Source: Rickettsia typhi
GTDB taxonomy: Bacteria; Pseudomonadota; Alphaproteobacteria; Rickettsiales; UBA1997
Reading direction: 5' to 3'
Assembly: GCA_945888585.1 (NCBI GenBank)
Contig: CAMDAI010000179.1
Location: 1-14,982, forward strand
Length of the DNA stretch: 14,982 nt
Part shown: in pieces, positions 1-6,685 of the stretch
How the letters are laid out: the number at the start of each line of letters is the position of its first letter
How positions within the stretch are numbered: position 1 is the first letter of the stretch
The notes under the pieces: model-generated
Told to the model about the DNA's origin: nothing
Databases searched by the model: none
What the model saw: only the letters and a program-made list of their open reading frames with translations
Translations under genes and position numbers: made by a program

Positions 1-35
1 GATTGGTTTTCGCTGTTGTTAAAATCCATAGACAT
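1..35 (-). CDS. 5' end of an unidentified phage-type gene (partial)
   Basis: Reading leftwards, an ATG at 35-33 opens a frame that stays open to the window edge and gives MSMDFNNSENQ. A strong Shine-Dalgarno AAGGAGA lies at 46-40, four bases before the ATG. Its promoter-proximal neighbour is the P-loop ATPase gene that ends at 54, so it continues the same minus-strand operon. In many phages the gene after this kind of ATPase encodes a DUF669-type protein that starts with a similar M-x-F-D/N-F-N pattern. Only eleven residues are visible, so that identity is a guess. The presence of a real start is much better supported than the family. Confidence 0.6.
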   Translation of the reverse strand, partial: MSMDFNNSENQ

Positions 36-53
36 AAAATCTCCTTGTTGTTT

Positions 54-893
54 TTAGTTATTATTAAAAATGAGTTGTTCGTTGATTGGCTTGGCTTCAG
101 ACCTGATTTTCTCCATCAGATTGCCGAGGTGTGGTTCCTCTATTTGCTCAAGTCTTCTTGAGCGATCCTTAGCCGGATAATTGAACTGATTGATGGTGTG
201 ACAGATGAAGGCGCGATAAGATTGCCCTTTGTCTTCTGGCTGAATTTCTGCCATGGTGATCACCTGATCGACAATACCTGGAAGCTCCAATCCAGTTTTG
301 CTGCCTTCAATCTGCGGCTGATAATATTTGCGATTAAAGTCATCGAGTTTTTCATCCAAGATGCCGACAAACCAAATATTCTTGCTGCGGGTATGTTGAA
401 GGTGAGTTAGCCAAGAGATCATCTCGCGACCATGCAAACCATAAGCTCCGCGAGTATCCGGTTTTCCTGATTTTTCGCTGAATGCTTCAGGTTGACCTTG
501 GCAATATCCAAAACACAAACGACCGGCGACTGTTATGCTGTCGATGAAGATGGTCTCGTATTTATCGAGGAAGGAAGGATCGCCATATTTTTGACAAACC
601 TCGTCAAAGTGGCGCTGACTAAACTTTTGATCAGGACGAAGCGCGCGATTTGGTCCGCCGATAAAGACTGCAAAGTCGCAACATTCCTGCCAAGTTTTCG
701 GTCGGATTGTATCGCCTTGCCAGCCTTCAACAGCGAGATCACCAGCTTCAAGATCAAAAAATAAAGTGGTTTTTGGATTGAGAGTCCAAAGCAGAGAAGT
801 TTTGCCGATACCGGATTTTCCGAAGATGCAGCCTTTGATTCCTCGCGTTTCTTTTAAGCGCTCATCCGCACTGATGATTGGTAGATTACTCAT
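54..893 (-). CDS. Phage-type P-loop ATP-binding protein (AAA_24/Sak4-like)
   Basis: A 279-residue P-loop ATPase. The Walker A motif GKSGIGKT is at residues 25-32 and a Walker B-like strand TIFIDS at 114-119 (Asp118). The N-terminal placement of the P-loop and the total length fit the AAA_24 family of phage nucleotide-binding proteins. Some of these (Sak4-like) are RecA-fold proteins that help single-strand annealing or recombination during phage replication. The start is convincing: a near-perfect AAGGAGG lies at 905-899, inside the end of the upstream gene, which overlaps this one by eight bases, so the two are translationally coupled. By inference it acts in early DNA metabolism of the element. 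The family is fairly secure; the precise biochemical role is not. Confidence 0.8.
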   Translation of the reverse strand: MSNLPIISADERLKETRGIKGCIFGKSGIGKTSLLWTLNPKTTLFFDLEAGDLAVEGWQGDTIRPKTWQECCDFAVFIGGPNRALRPDQKFSQRHFDEVCQKYGDPSFLDKYETIFIDSITVAGRLCFGYCQGQPEAFSEKSGKPDTRGAYGLHGREMISWLTHLQHTRSKNIWFVGILDEKLDDFNRKYYQPQIEGSKTGLELPGIVDQVITMAEIQPEDKGQSYRAFICHTINQFNYPAKDRSRRLEQIEEPHLGNLMEKIRSEAKPINEQLIFNNN

Positions 894-1377
894 TTCTACC
901 TCCTTCAGTTAGAGGCTGAATCTTAAAAGTTTCGCCGCCGGTTTTTAAAACACGTGCTGGCTTGAAGATATTTTTGATATGCTCTGGCCAAGCGGTATAT
1001 TTGGTCTCAGAGATTTTGTAGGAGCTCTCAACATATTCGTCAGGGTTGTCGCCGTGTTTTCTGATAGCGGATACAACATCTTTTAATCTATCCTGATTCC
1101 ATTCGACTTTTTTTGTTAAAACCGAAGTTACTTTGAAATCGCCATCTGTAAAATGGACAGTTCCAGTATCTTTGGAATCAAGCCTGCGAATATTTGATGC
1201 AACATCGCGATATTTTAATGCGATGCTGTTATCAAGCCAATCTTTGAGCATTTTAGCTTTTTGCAGATGCTGAAATGCCTGTTCTTGAAGCGAGAGCAAT
1301 TGCTCTGGCGCTAGTTTTGATAATGTACCAATTGGAATATTTGGAACATCTTGTAAATTAATTTTGTTTTGATTCAT
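886..1377 (-). CDS. Conserved phage-type protein of unknown function (163 aa)
   Basis: The protein has no enzymatic motif that I can see. The first half (residues about 15-70) is helical, rich in Leu, Gln and Lys, and could form a coiled coil (LSKLAPEQLLSLQEQAFQHL is representative). The second half has mixed strands and helices and includes KISETKYTAWPEHIKNIF. The layout resembles small proteins encoded just before AAA_24 ATPases in alphaproteobacterial phages, but I know no assigned function. The start has GAAGG at 1390-1386, about eight bases upstream. It overlaps the HTH gene upstream by 20 bases and the ATPase gene downstream by eight, so it is an integral member of the operon. Confidence 0.75.
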   Translation of the reverse strand: MNQNKINLQDVPNIPIGTLSKLAPEQLLSLQEQAFQHLQKAKMLKDWLDNSIALKYRDVASNIRRLDSKDTGTVHFTDGDFKVTSVLTKKVEWNQDRLKDVVSAIRKHGDNPDEYVESSYKISETKYTAWPEHIKNIFKPARVLKTGGETFKIQPLTEGGRNE

Positions 1378-1621
1378 AATTTTTACCTTCGTTAAAGAGA
1401 ATTTTGTTGTAGGAAGAGCGGTTCTTGCTTCTGGTCATGTGCATGTGCTCTTCTTCATATTTTTTGACGCTTTCTGGAGAGTATCTGACAGCGATACCGA
1501 TTTTGATGTATGGCGGGCCTATTCCTTGCCAGCGCCATTTTTGAAGTGTTTTGAAATCAATGCCCCAACGCTTGGCTAGGGACTTTTCGGTGAAATATTG
1601 TTCTGGTTCTTTGTTTTGCAT
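1358..1621 (-). CDS. Small helix-turn-helix DNA-binding protein (excisionase/AlpA-type)
   Basis: An 87-residue protein. Residues 9-58 match the MerR-like HTH_17 fold of excisionase and AlpA proteins: a helix-turn-helix around YFTEKSLAKRWGIDFKTLQK (residues 9-28), then Trp-Arg and a wing ending in GIAVRYSPESVKKYEEE. Proteins of this type either direct excision by an integrase or switch on element genes. The C-terminus (residues 59-87) is basic and likely disordered. It is first in the block of overlapping early genes that runs off the left edge. Its ribosome binding site GGAG (1630-1627) and its ATG lie in one arm of a hairpin at 1621-1660, so translation may be regulated (see the separate entry). 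The HTH assignment is firm; excisionase versus transcription factor is open. Confidence 0.82.
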   Translation of the reverse strand: MQNKEPEQYFTEKSLAKRWGIDFKTLQKWRWQGIGPPYIKIGIAVRYSPESVKKYEEEHMHMTRSKNRSSYNKILFNEGKNYESKQN

Positions 1622-1660
1622 AATTACTCCTAAGTTGATTGGAAAAACTTGGAGTAATTA
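1621..1660 (-). promoter_or_regulatory. Hairpin enclosing the SD and start codon of the HTH gene
   Basis: TAATTACTCC (1621-1630) is the exact inverted copy of GGAGTAATTA (1651-1660). Inside these arms AAGTT (1632-1636) pairs with AACTT (1646-1650). On the minus strand this makes a stem of 15 pairs with one unpaired base and a nine-base loop. The downstream arm contains the Shine-Dalgarno GGAG and reaches the A of the ATG at 1621; the upstream arm carries the complementary ACTCC. If transcription starts upstream of 1660, the folded RNA would hide the ribosome binding site. The pairing is directly visible; regulation is inference. No T-run follows, so it is not a terminator. Confidence 0.6.
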
Positions 1661-1670
1661 AATAGGTATC

Positions 1671-1713
1671 AGGGGGAGGAGTTCGGGGGGAGAAAGGGGG
1701 AGGAAAAGGGAGG
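1671..1713. repeat. Purine/pyrimidine tract with repeated G-runs (plus) / CTCC runs (minus)
   Basis: The plus strand is almost purely purine here, with G-runs at 1672-1676, 1685-1690, 1696-1700 and 1708-1710, plus GG at 1712-1713. They are separated by gaps of 8, 5 and 7 bases. The minus strand, which would be transcribed into the leader of the HTH gene, therefore has repeated TCCTCCC-like C/T blocks. Such a stretch could form a quadruplex on the plus strand. As RNA it could act as a C-rich Rho loading site or as several anti-Shine-Dalgarno elements. The tract itself is certain; all roles are inferred. It fills most of the gap between the 320-aa gene and the hairpin. Confidence 0.5.
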
Positions 1714-1734
1714 AATTAAATTTTTTTGATGTTT

Positions 1735-2697
1735 TTAGTCGATTTTTTCGCCAGTGTTAAACCAAACGAATCCGTTTTGATGATTTATAGCTTCCAGCAC
1801 GGCGCTGTATTTGAAAAAATCTCTAAATCGTGAAGATGTTTCGATGTCGGCATCGTTTAATAAATCCGGCCATCTGATTTTTTTCTCAGGATTTTCAAGG
1901 TAATGATCACACATGAGCTTAATGATCTGACGCTGTTTGTCGCCTTTGATGCTCCAACTTTTATCACCAATAAAAAGAGTGCTGGCATCTTCGGTGCAAT
2001 AAACATCAGGTTTTGCCTCATCGCTACCAATTCCAAAAATTACATTGGCAACGTAATCCATGTTAAACAAAGCCTTACTGTTAGCCAGTCCAAGCAATTT
2101 TGGAATTGAAATAATTTTTGATTTATTTTTGAGAGATTCAGGAGAGAGATGATTTGACGAAGTGAGTATTAACTTGGTTAGAGATGATGTTGGCTTGATA
2201 AAAAATTCTTCAACTTTTTTAAGAACTTCATTGTCGTTTAGCCTACGAGCAAAAAATACTGCGACTTTCTTTTTGCTTATCCGCGCTTCGCCAACAAAAA
2301 ATAATAATCCTTCAAGATGTTGATTTTGCTTGGTTTTGCTGCTTTCAGAAACATCAAATTCTTTTGCTAAAAAACTGACAATTTTTTCAAAATTTGCATC
2401 ATATGTTTTGAGATCATCTTCTTTTACCGCGACAAATTTTCCGCTAGATGACACGTAAGCGAATGATTTAAGTTTTTCATTCCATTCAACATAAACATCT
2501 TTGTCTTCACTACCAAGCCAGTAGCTTTCAAGGCTTTCACCTTGCGTTAAATAATTTTGATCAATTAGAAATTTTGCTACATCTTTACCGAATTCTGAAA
2601 ATAAAACTGAGTGAGAAATATTAGGATTTTTTTGCTCAACTATCTCCATCAACAATTTGCATATTTGCGGCGTCAGATTCTTTCCATTAAACCCCAT
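1735..2697 (-). CDS. Hypothetical protein, 320 aa, with a possible C-terminal winged helix
   Basis: I do not recognise this protein. It has no signal peptide, membrane helix, P-loop or obvious catalytic triad. Residues 1-130 are mixed alpha/beta. A middle segment, around KKKVAVFFARRLNDNEVLKK and then LILTSSNHLSPESLK, looks like alternating strands and helices. The last 75 residues (from about GDKQRQIIKLMCDHYL to FVWFNTG) have the helix-helix-helix-strand feel of a winged-helix domain. The gene overlaps the 394-aa gene upstream by 25 bases (2673-2697), so the two are co-transcribed and probably work together. No Shine-Dalgarno is evident before its ATG, consistent with coupling. It sits between the recombinase cassette and the early phage-type genes, a common place for accessory cargo. 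Confidence 0.7.
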   Translation of the reverse strand: MGFNGKNLTPQICKLLMEIVEQKNPNISHSVLFSEFGKDVAKFLIDQNYLTQGESLESYWLGSEDKDVYVEWNEKLKSFAYVSSSGKFVAVKEDDLKTYDANFEKIVSFLAKEFDVSESSKTKQNQHLEGLLFFVGEARISKKKVAVFFARRLNDNEVLKKVEEFFIKPTSSLTKLILTSSNHLSPESLKNKSKIISIPKLLGLANSKALFNMDYVANVIFGIGSDEAKPDVYCTEDASTLFIGDKSWSIKGDKQRQIIKLMCDHYLENPEKKIRWPDLLNDADIETSSRFRDFFKYSAVLEAINHQNGFVWFNTGEKID

Positions 2698-3857
2698 TTT
2701 TCTAAATATTTATTTCCTATCATCTTTTCTCTTTCTGACCGGTCTTTCAAGTCGCATCCATTGGGATCAGTGATGTTAACATGCAAAAGTTTTCCGCGCG
2801 GATTTTTATCCGTTGGTTTGAATTTGATCGAAAGTCTGGCTTTCTTGATAGTAAAGGAGCCATGAAGCGGATTATACTGAGCATACCAATCTTGCGCCAA
2901 AGAGTAAATAGAGCGGTGGTCTCTAAAAAGCGCTTCAAGCGTTGTGGAGTTTCTGTTATCGAGCGGCTGCAGTTTGAGTAGCGTTACTTTTACATCGTCA
3001 ATCAAATCAGCCGGATCAACATCTTTCATAAAATTGTAAGGAACTTTCAGCTTTGAGAGATCAAATTTTTTGATCGGAATTTCATCAACTTCATCTTCTG
3101 CTTTTAGAAAAGTGTTAACGAATGCTTTGGCAAGTTTGCCGCGATTTTCTTTGCAATCAGAAACGACCTCAACAATGCCTGTGTGAGGTTCATAGCTAAT
3201 CGAAAATTCATTTACTGTTGGAAAATATTTCGTGACGACTTCTTCTTTTTCAAAAGTTTGAAGTGATTTGTGCAATCCGTCATGATAGGCGATAAGCTGG
3301 AAGATGGCTATTTCTTTGTCGGTATGATCGGTTTTGATGCGCTCAAAAATTTCAACTTTGATTTTTTTGCTGATGTTAAAGCACTCAAGCACCGCCTGCT
3401 TAAATTCCTCTAGATGCTCTTTGGTGTTATGAATTTCCATTTCCTTAGGCGCTACAAAAGAACTCCACTCACGCGATTTTCTTTTGTAATCAAGTGATGC
3501 ACAATATTCAGCTTTTTCAAATTCTTGCGGATGATTCTGCAACGCCCAAATGCAGCGTGAATGTTCGCTTTTTAAGCTGAGAAAATTGTCGTTACTGGCA
3601 ATTGCTGGTCGCGCTAGAAGGTTTGTCTGTCCAAGTTCGTCAATCATTTCATGGACGCGCTCAATTATTTCAAAGAGATGAGATTTACGCTCCTCATCAT
3701 CAAGATTCCAGATCGAATTAAAAAGCTGGGAGTAATATTTCTTCGTGCCATTCTGCCACTTAAAATCTTCGGGCAATTTTAGCTCATATTTATCAAGCAG
3801 GGATTTGAGGTCTTCCTCTGGGGTGCTGCGGATCATCTTTTTAATTTTCGCTTCCAT
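2673..3857 (-). CDS. Hypothetical protein, 394 aa
   Basis: This is the first gene of the minus-strand block, and I do not recognise it. It is predicted to be soluble and highly charged. The N-terminal third (residues 1-110) is helical; a middle helical region has IFERIKTDHTDKEIAIFQLI; and a C-terminal domain from about residue 205 has a strand-rich core with FSISYEPHTGIVEVVSDCKE and RLSIKFKPTDKNPRGKLLHV. I see no nuclease, helicase or methylase motif. Its ATG at 3857 has no clear Shine-Dalgarno, and a short inverted repeat AACGCT/AGCGTT (3864-3869/3881-3886) lies just upstream. The 25-base overlap with the 320-aa gene argues for a two-gene unit of element-specific function. Confidence 0.72.
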   Translation of the reverse strand: MEAKIKKMIRSTPEEDLKSLLDKYELKLPEDFKWQNGTKKYYSQLFNSIWNLDDEERKSHLFEIIERVHEMIDELGQTNLLARPAIASNDNFLSLKSEHSRCIWALQNHPQEFEKAEYCASLDYKRKSREWSSFVAPKEMEIHNTKEHLEEFKQAVLECFNISKKIKVEIFERIKTDHTDKEIAIFQLIAYHDGLHKSLQTFEKEEVVTKYFPTVNEFSISYEPHTGIVEVVSDCKENRGKLAKAFVNTFLKAEDEVDEIPIKKFDLSKLKVPYNFMKDVDPADLIDDVKVTLLKLQPLDNRNSTTLEALFRDHRSIYSLAQDWYAQYNPLHGSFTIKKARLSIKFKPTDKNPRGKLLHVNITDPNGCDLKDRSEREKMIGNKYLEKWGLMERI

Positions 3858-4127
3858 GTCGTTAACGCTTTAGGTGGCAGAGCGTTGTGCCGATCGGGTG
3901 ATAAACTTAGGACATTTAAAACATCAAAATCTCTCACTCGCCTACATGAGGTGTTTAAAAGGTACAAAACTCCAATCTTAAAATAACCTTAAAAATTTTA
4001 CCCGATTACAATAATTTTTGTAAATGTTTTGATGTGAGATTTTGCAAAGTGTCTCATTTTGTGTCTAAAAATGAACAAATTATTCAACTAGGTAATCTTA
4101 GAATATTTTTAGAATGTTTGCGATGGA

Positions 4128-4157
4128 TTGAGGTTTGGCGCGGACTTGGTCTAATAT
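4128..4157 (+). promoter_or_regulatory. Weak candidate sigma-70 promoter for the recombinase cassette
   Basis: TTGAGG at 4128-4133 and TAATAT at 4152-4157 are spaced by 18 bases; each matches four of six consensus positions. Transcription would begin near 4164, just before the 18-bp palindrome and about 30 bases before the first start codon. The placement is sensible but the match is weak, so this is a suggestion only. Confidence 0.28.
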
Positions 4158-4167
4158 GTTATGGAGA

Positions 4168-4185
4168 AATTTTGTTAACAAAATT
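4168..4185. promoter_or_regulatory. 18-bp perfect palindrome, candidate operator
   Basis: AATTTTGTTAACAAAATT is a perfect two-fold symmetric site centred on GTTAAC, ending eight bases before the ATG of the first cassette gene. Symmetry of this length is typical of binding sites for dimeric HTH repressors. Candidate ligands encoded nearby are the 129-aa HTH protein at the end of the cassette and the excisionase-type protein at 1358-1621. In RNA it could also form a short hairpin next to the start codon. The palindrome is directly visible; its function is inferred. Confidence 0.5.
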
Positions 4186-4193
4186 GCTACCAT

Positions 4194-4391
4194 ATGCAAA
4201 TACGAACCAATATCAAAAACAACCTCAAAAGAGAGGAGAAATTATCTGAAATTGCTGTAATTCTTGCGAGAGGAATTTACAGATTGGAAGGCAGAAAATC
4301 AACCAAAAAAGAGCAGATTCAACTTGATAAAGAACCGCTGCGAAGCCTTCATAGCACTGACTTTAATACTAACAAAGACTCGGTGCTATGA
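4194..4391 (+). CDS. Small conserved protein heading the DUF2924-recombinase cassette (65 aa)
   Basis: A 65-residue basic protein whose core SEIAVILARGIYRLEGRKS (residues 18-36) resembles the pattern 'LAEILARGLLRLRARKS' in short unnamed proteins encoded just before DUF2924 genes in alphaproteobacteria. This comparison is from memory. The best local evidence is the junction: its TGA (4389-4391) overlaps the ATG of the DUF2924 gene (4388-4390) in an ATGA arrangement, a classic sign of translational coupling. The start is uncertain, since no Shine-Dalgarno precedes the ATG at 4194. An internal AGAGAGGAGA at 4229-4238 has no ATG at the right spacing. Function unknown; it presumably serves the recombinase operon. 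Confidence 0.55.
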   Translation: MQIRTNIKNNLKREEKLSEIAVILARGIYRLEGRKSTKKEQIQLDKEPLRSLHSTDFNTNKDSVL

Positions 4392-4810
4392 ACAAATCAA
4401 TAATTCGTCAAATACTCGATCTCGAAAATCAGTCTGCTCCGGAGTTAAGGGAGCTTTACAACAGCATTATGCCAAAACCGGCTAGTCCTAGTGCAAACAA
4501 AGAATATCTTAAACCACGAATTTCTTATCGCCTACAAGAACTAGCTTTTGGTGGCCTGGAAGAGGAAACAAAAGACCGATTGCTGGAGATAGCAGAAGGA
4601 GCGCCAATAAGCTCACTTAATCGACAAACGGATTTGATGCCTGGAACTAAAATTTGTCGCGAATGGCAAGGCGTTATGCATGAAGTGATGATCCTAAAAG
4701 ACTGCTTTGAATATCAAGGACAGAAATTCAAAAGCCTTTCCTCAATCGCCAAAAAAATCACCGGCACAAAGTGGAACGGTCCGAAGTTTTTTAAATTAAG
4801 ATCAAACTAA
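4388..4810 (+). CDS. DUF2924 family protein
   Basis: The 140 residues fit DUF2924 along their length. An N-terminal helical part has LRELYNSIMPKPASPSANKE and ISYRLQELAFGG. The hallmark C-terminal half has PGTKICREWQGVMHEVMILK, then FEYQGQKFKSLSSIAKKITG and TKWNGPKFFKL. That C-terminal pattern (a short strand pair, 'a..ItGt.w.Gp.FF.L') recalls small DNA-binding or modified-base-reading domains, but the family has no established biochemical function that I can name. It is regularly encoded directly before a large serine recombinase, as here, where the recombinase ATG follows its stop by four bases. By inference it is an accessory factor of that recombinase. Confidence 0.88.
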   Translation: MNKSIIRQILDLENQSAPELRELYNSIMPKPASPSANKEYLKPRISYRLQELAFGGLEEETKDRLLEIAEGAPISSLNRQTDLMPGTKICREWQGVMHEVMILKDCFEYQGQKFKSLSSIAKKITGTKWNGPKFFKLRSN

Positions 4811-4814
4811 TCGT

Positions 4815-6164
4815 ATGAAAAATATCCCAGAAAACCAAGTGGCAGAAATTGATTTAGCAAAAAAGAAAAAAATTCGCTGCGCAATTTACACAAGAAAATC
4901 AAGTGAAGACGGACTTGAGCAAGATTTTAACTCAATTGATGCGCAAAGACTTTCGGGCGAAAATTTTATCGCCTCACAAGTTGCTAAAGGCTGGGTTTTA
5001 GTGCCTGAATATTATGATGATGGTGGATTTTCAGGAGGTAATTTAGATCGTCCGGCACTAAAAAGACTTTTTGAGGATATTGCCAAAGGGAAAATTGACT
5101 GCGTTATCATCTACAAAATTGATCGCTTGAGCAGATCACTTTTTGATTTTCAGCAGATCATCGAATTATTTGATAAATACAATGTTACCTTCGCATCGGT
5201 GACGCAGAGCTTCAGCACCGATGATTCAATTGGTAGATTGATGTTAAACATTGTGCTTAGTTTTGCTCAGTATGAAAGAGAACTAACAGGAGAGCGCATC
5301 CGCGATAAAATCGAGGCTTCAAAAAAGAAGGGAATGTGGATGGGCGGAACAATTCCGCTTGGTTATGACGCAAAAGAAGGAAAACTATTCATCAACAAAG
5401 AAGAGTCGGAAACAGTAAAAATTCTCTTTGAAATTTTCATGGAAAATGAGTCAATAACCGAGACTGCAAGGGAGTTAAATAAAAGGAATTTAAGCACCAA
5501 GACACGGATTTCAAACAGAGGTAATATTCAAAAAGGCAAAAATTTTAATAAATCCAATGTCAGAAGAATTATCGAAAACCCACTGTATGCCGGAAAAGTA
5601 AAGCACAAAGGAAAGGTTTATGATGGGATGCACGAGCCAGTAATTCCTTATGAAACTTGGCAAAACGCAAATCAAATAATCGAAAAAGAAAGAGAAGAAA
5701 AAATCGTAGCACCGATAGCGCGAGTTAATATGGTTCCTCTTTTAAAAGGCATCATGAATTGCGGAATTTGTGGTAGCAAAATGACCCCGACATACACATC
5801 TAAAGGTGGCGTTAGATATCGCTATTACATTTGCGCCGCCAGTCACAAGGGAAACAATGATGCGTGTAAAGTTGGCAGAGTGCCAGCTGGAGAGATCGAG
5901 AAATTGGTCGTTGGTCGTTTGCTTAATGTTCTAAAAAAACCAGAAATGGTTGCCAAAACTATATCAGAGATCAAAGGCGCAATAACCTCAAACACTGTCA
6001 TCGAGTATTTTCAAAATATCGAAAAAGTCTGGGATGAATTATTTCCAGTTGAACAAGCCAGAATAGTAAACCTGCTGGTGAAGCAAGTGGTTATTCAGCC
6101 CGAAGGATTAAACATTGATATCTTTAAAGAAGGACTTGGCTCTTTATCAAACGAATTTATTTAA
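4815..6164 (+). CDS. Large serine recombinase (site-specific integrase/resolvase family)
   Basis: A 449-residue serine recombinase with domains in the usual order. Residues 22-170 form the resolvase-type catalytic domain: YTRKSS places the nucleophile at Ser29, next to Arg27, and KIDRLSRS (101-108) carries the conserved arginines. A long alpha-E helix follows. A recombinase domain spans about 183-290 (IPLGYDAKEGK to NPLYAGKVKHKG). A zinc ribbon uses Cys316, Cys319, Cys340 and Cys351. It is shorter than many phage integrases of about 500 residues, mainly in the coiled-coil tail, but no key residue appears missing. It lies four bases after the DUF2924 gene and three before the HTH gene, so all three are coupled. 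It probably integrates and excises the element; no attachment site can be proven from this window. Confidence 0.93.
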   Translation: MKNIPENQVAEIDLAKKKKIRCAIYTRKSSEDGLEQDFNSIDAQRLSGENFIASQVAKGWVLVPEYYDDGGFSGGNLDRPALKRLFEDIAKGKIDCVIIYKIDRLSRSLFDFQQIIELFDKYNVTFASVTQSFSTDDSIGRLMLNIVLSFAQYERELTGERIRDKIEASKKKGMWMGGTIPLGYDAKEGKLFINKEESETVKILFEIFMENESITETARELNKRNLSTKTRISNRGNIQKGKNFNKSNVRRIIENPLYAGKVKHKGKVYDGMHEPVIPYETWQNANQIIEKEREEKIVAPIARVNMVPLLKGIMNCGICGSKMTPTYTSKGGVRYRYYICAASHKGNNDACKVGRVPAGEIEKLVVGRLLNVLKKPEMVAKTISEIKGAITSNTVIEYFQNIEKVWDELFPVEQARIVNLLVKQVVIQPEGLNIDIFKEGLGSLSNEFI

Positions 6165-6167
6165 ACT

Positions 6168-6557
6168 ATGAACACAGAAAGTGATGTAATAAAAATTTTC
6201 GTTCCAATGAAAATTACAAAGCGTGGTGGTGCAGCAATTGTGATCGTGCCAAAAAATATTGATAAGGACGACATGGAAAAAAACTTTGATGATAAAATCA
6301 TCAAGGCTTTTGCCAAAGCTCATAGATGGAAGAAGGAGTTAGACGAAGGAAAAATTGGTTCGCTTGCTGATATTGCGAGAAGAGAAAAAATCACAGGTCC
6401 TTATGTCAGCAGAGTTTTTAATTTAAATTTTATTGCTCCGGAAATAATCAAAGAAATTCTAAACGGCACTCAGCCAAGAACCTTAAAATTGCAAGACATG
6501 CTAATAGGAAAAGTTCCTGATTTGTGGCAAGAGCAAAAAGAGTTGTGGGGCTTTTAG
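6168..6557 (+). CDS. Small HTH protein of the recombinase cassette (129 aa)
   Basis: The last cassette gene starts three bases after the recombinase stop. Residues 64-86 (GSLADIARREKITGPYVSRV and FNL) form a helix-turn-helix like that of ParB/KorB or sigma-region proteins. The tail has FIAPEIIKEILNGTQPRTLK and ends in a conserved-looking DLWQEQKELWGF. Short proteins with this HTH and ending are known to me as partners of DUF2924 and serine recombinases in alphaproteobacteria. The N-terminal 30 residues are strand-rich (IKIFVPMKI, AAIVIVP). It may regulate the cassette through the palindrome at 4168-4185 or help the recombinase recognise DNA; both are inferences. Confidence 0.78.
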   Translation: MNTESDVIKIFVPMKITKRGGAAIVIVPKNIDKDDMEKNFDDKIIKAFAKAHRWKKELDEGKIGSLADIARREKITGPYVSRVFNLNFIAPEIIKEILNGTQPRTLKLQDMLIGKVPDLWQEQKELWGF

Positions 6558-6600
6558 TATTGATAATTTTTACTACACACACCGATTCAAAAGGGAATTG

Positions 6601-6641
6601 TAATCGTTTTTTCTTGTGTTGAGACGATTATGCTGTAAAAT
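6601..6641 (+). promoter_or_regulatory. Candidate promoter and dyad before the PP-loop gene
   Basis: TTGTGT (6614-6619) and TAAAAT (6636-6641, five of six matches to TATAAT) are spaced by 16 bases and would start transcription some 40 bases before the ATG at 6686. An inverted repeat TAATCGT/ACGATTA (6601-6607/6624-6630) straddles the -35 region and might be an operator. The 128-base gap is also where the right end of the element would lie if the cassette marks its boundary. Support is moderate to weak. Confidence 0.33.
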
Positions 6642-6685
6642 TTTCGCAACTAAATTGATGCTTTATCAAAACTTGCGAATGACTT

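Larger units (their letters stand above)
3858..4193. other. Intergenic control region between the leftward and rightward blocks
   Basis: This 336-base region separates the minus-strand block (start 3857) from the plus-strand recombinase cassette (start 4194). I see no convincing gene in it. A 71-codon frame from a GTG at 4034 has no ribosome binding site and resembles no family I know. It contains inverted repeats AACGCT/AGCGTT (3864-3869/3881-3886) and ATCGGGT/ACCCGAT (3893-3899/4000-4006). Related motifs ATCAAAATCTC (near 3924) and TTTTGATGTGAGATTTT (4027-4043) also occur. The 18-bp palindrome next to the cassette is listed separately. This is the expected place for promoters and operators of both blocks. 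Confidence 0.5.

Noticed and set aside
492..764. Frames on both strands inside the P-loop ATPase gene
   Set aside because: Shadows of a gene with clear Walker motifs and a strong ribosome binding site.
3871..3900. Resemblance of GTGGCAGAGCG to a tRNA D-arm, as a possible attachment site remnant
   Set aside because: No acceptor stem or T-arm can be found around it; the likeness is short and probably coincidental.
4034..4249. A 71-codon plus-strand frame starting with GTG
   Set aside because: No ribosome binding site, no recognisable family, and it overlaps the palindrome and the start of the better supported 65-aa gene in another frame.
4264..4485. A 73-codon plus-strand frame overlapping the 65-aa and DUF2924 genes
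   Set aside because: It lies in a different frame from two supported genes that join through an ATGA overlap.
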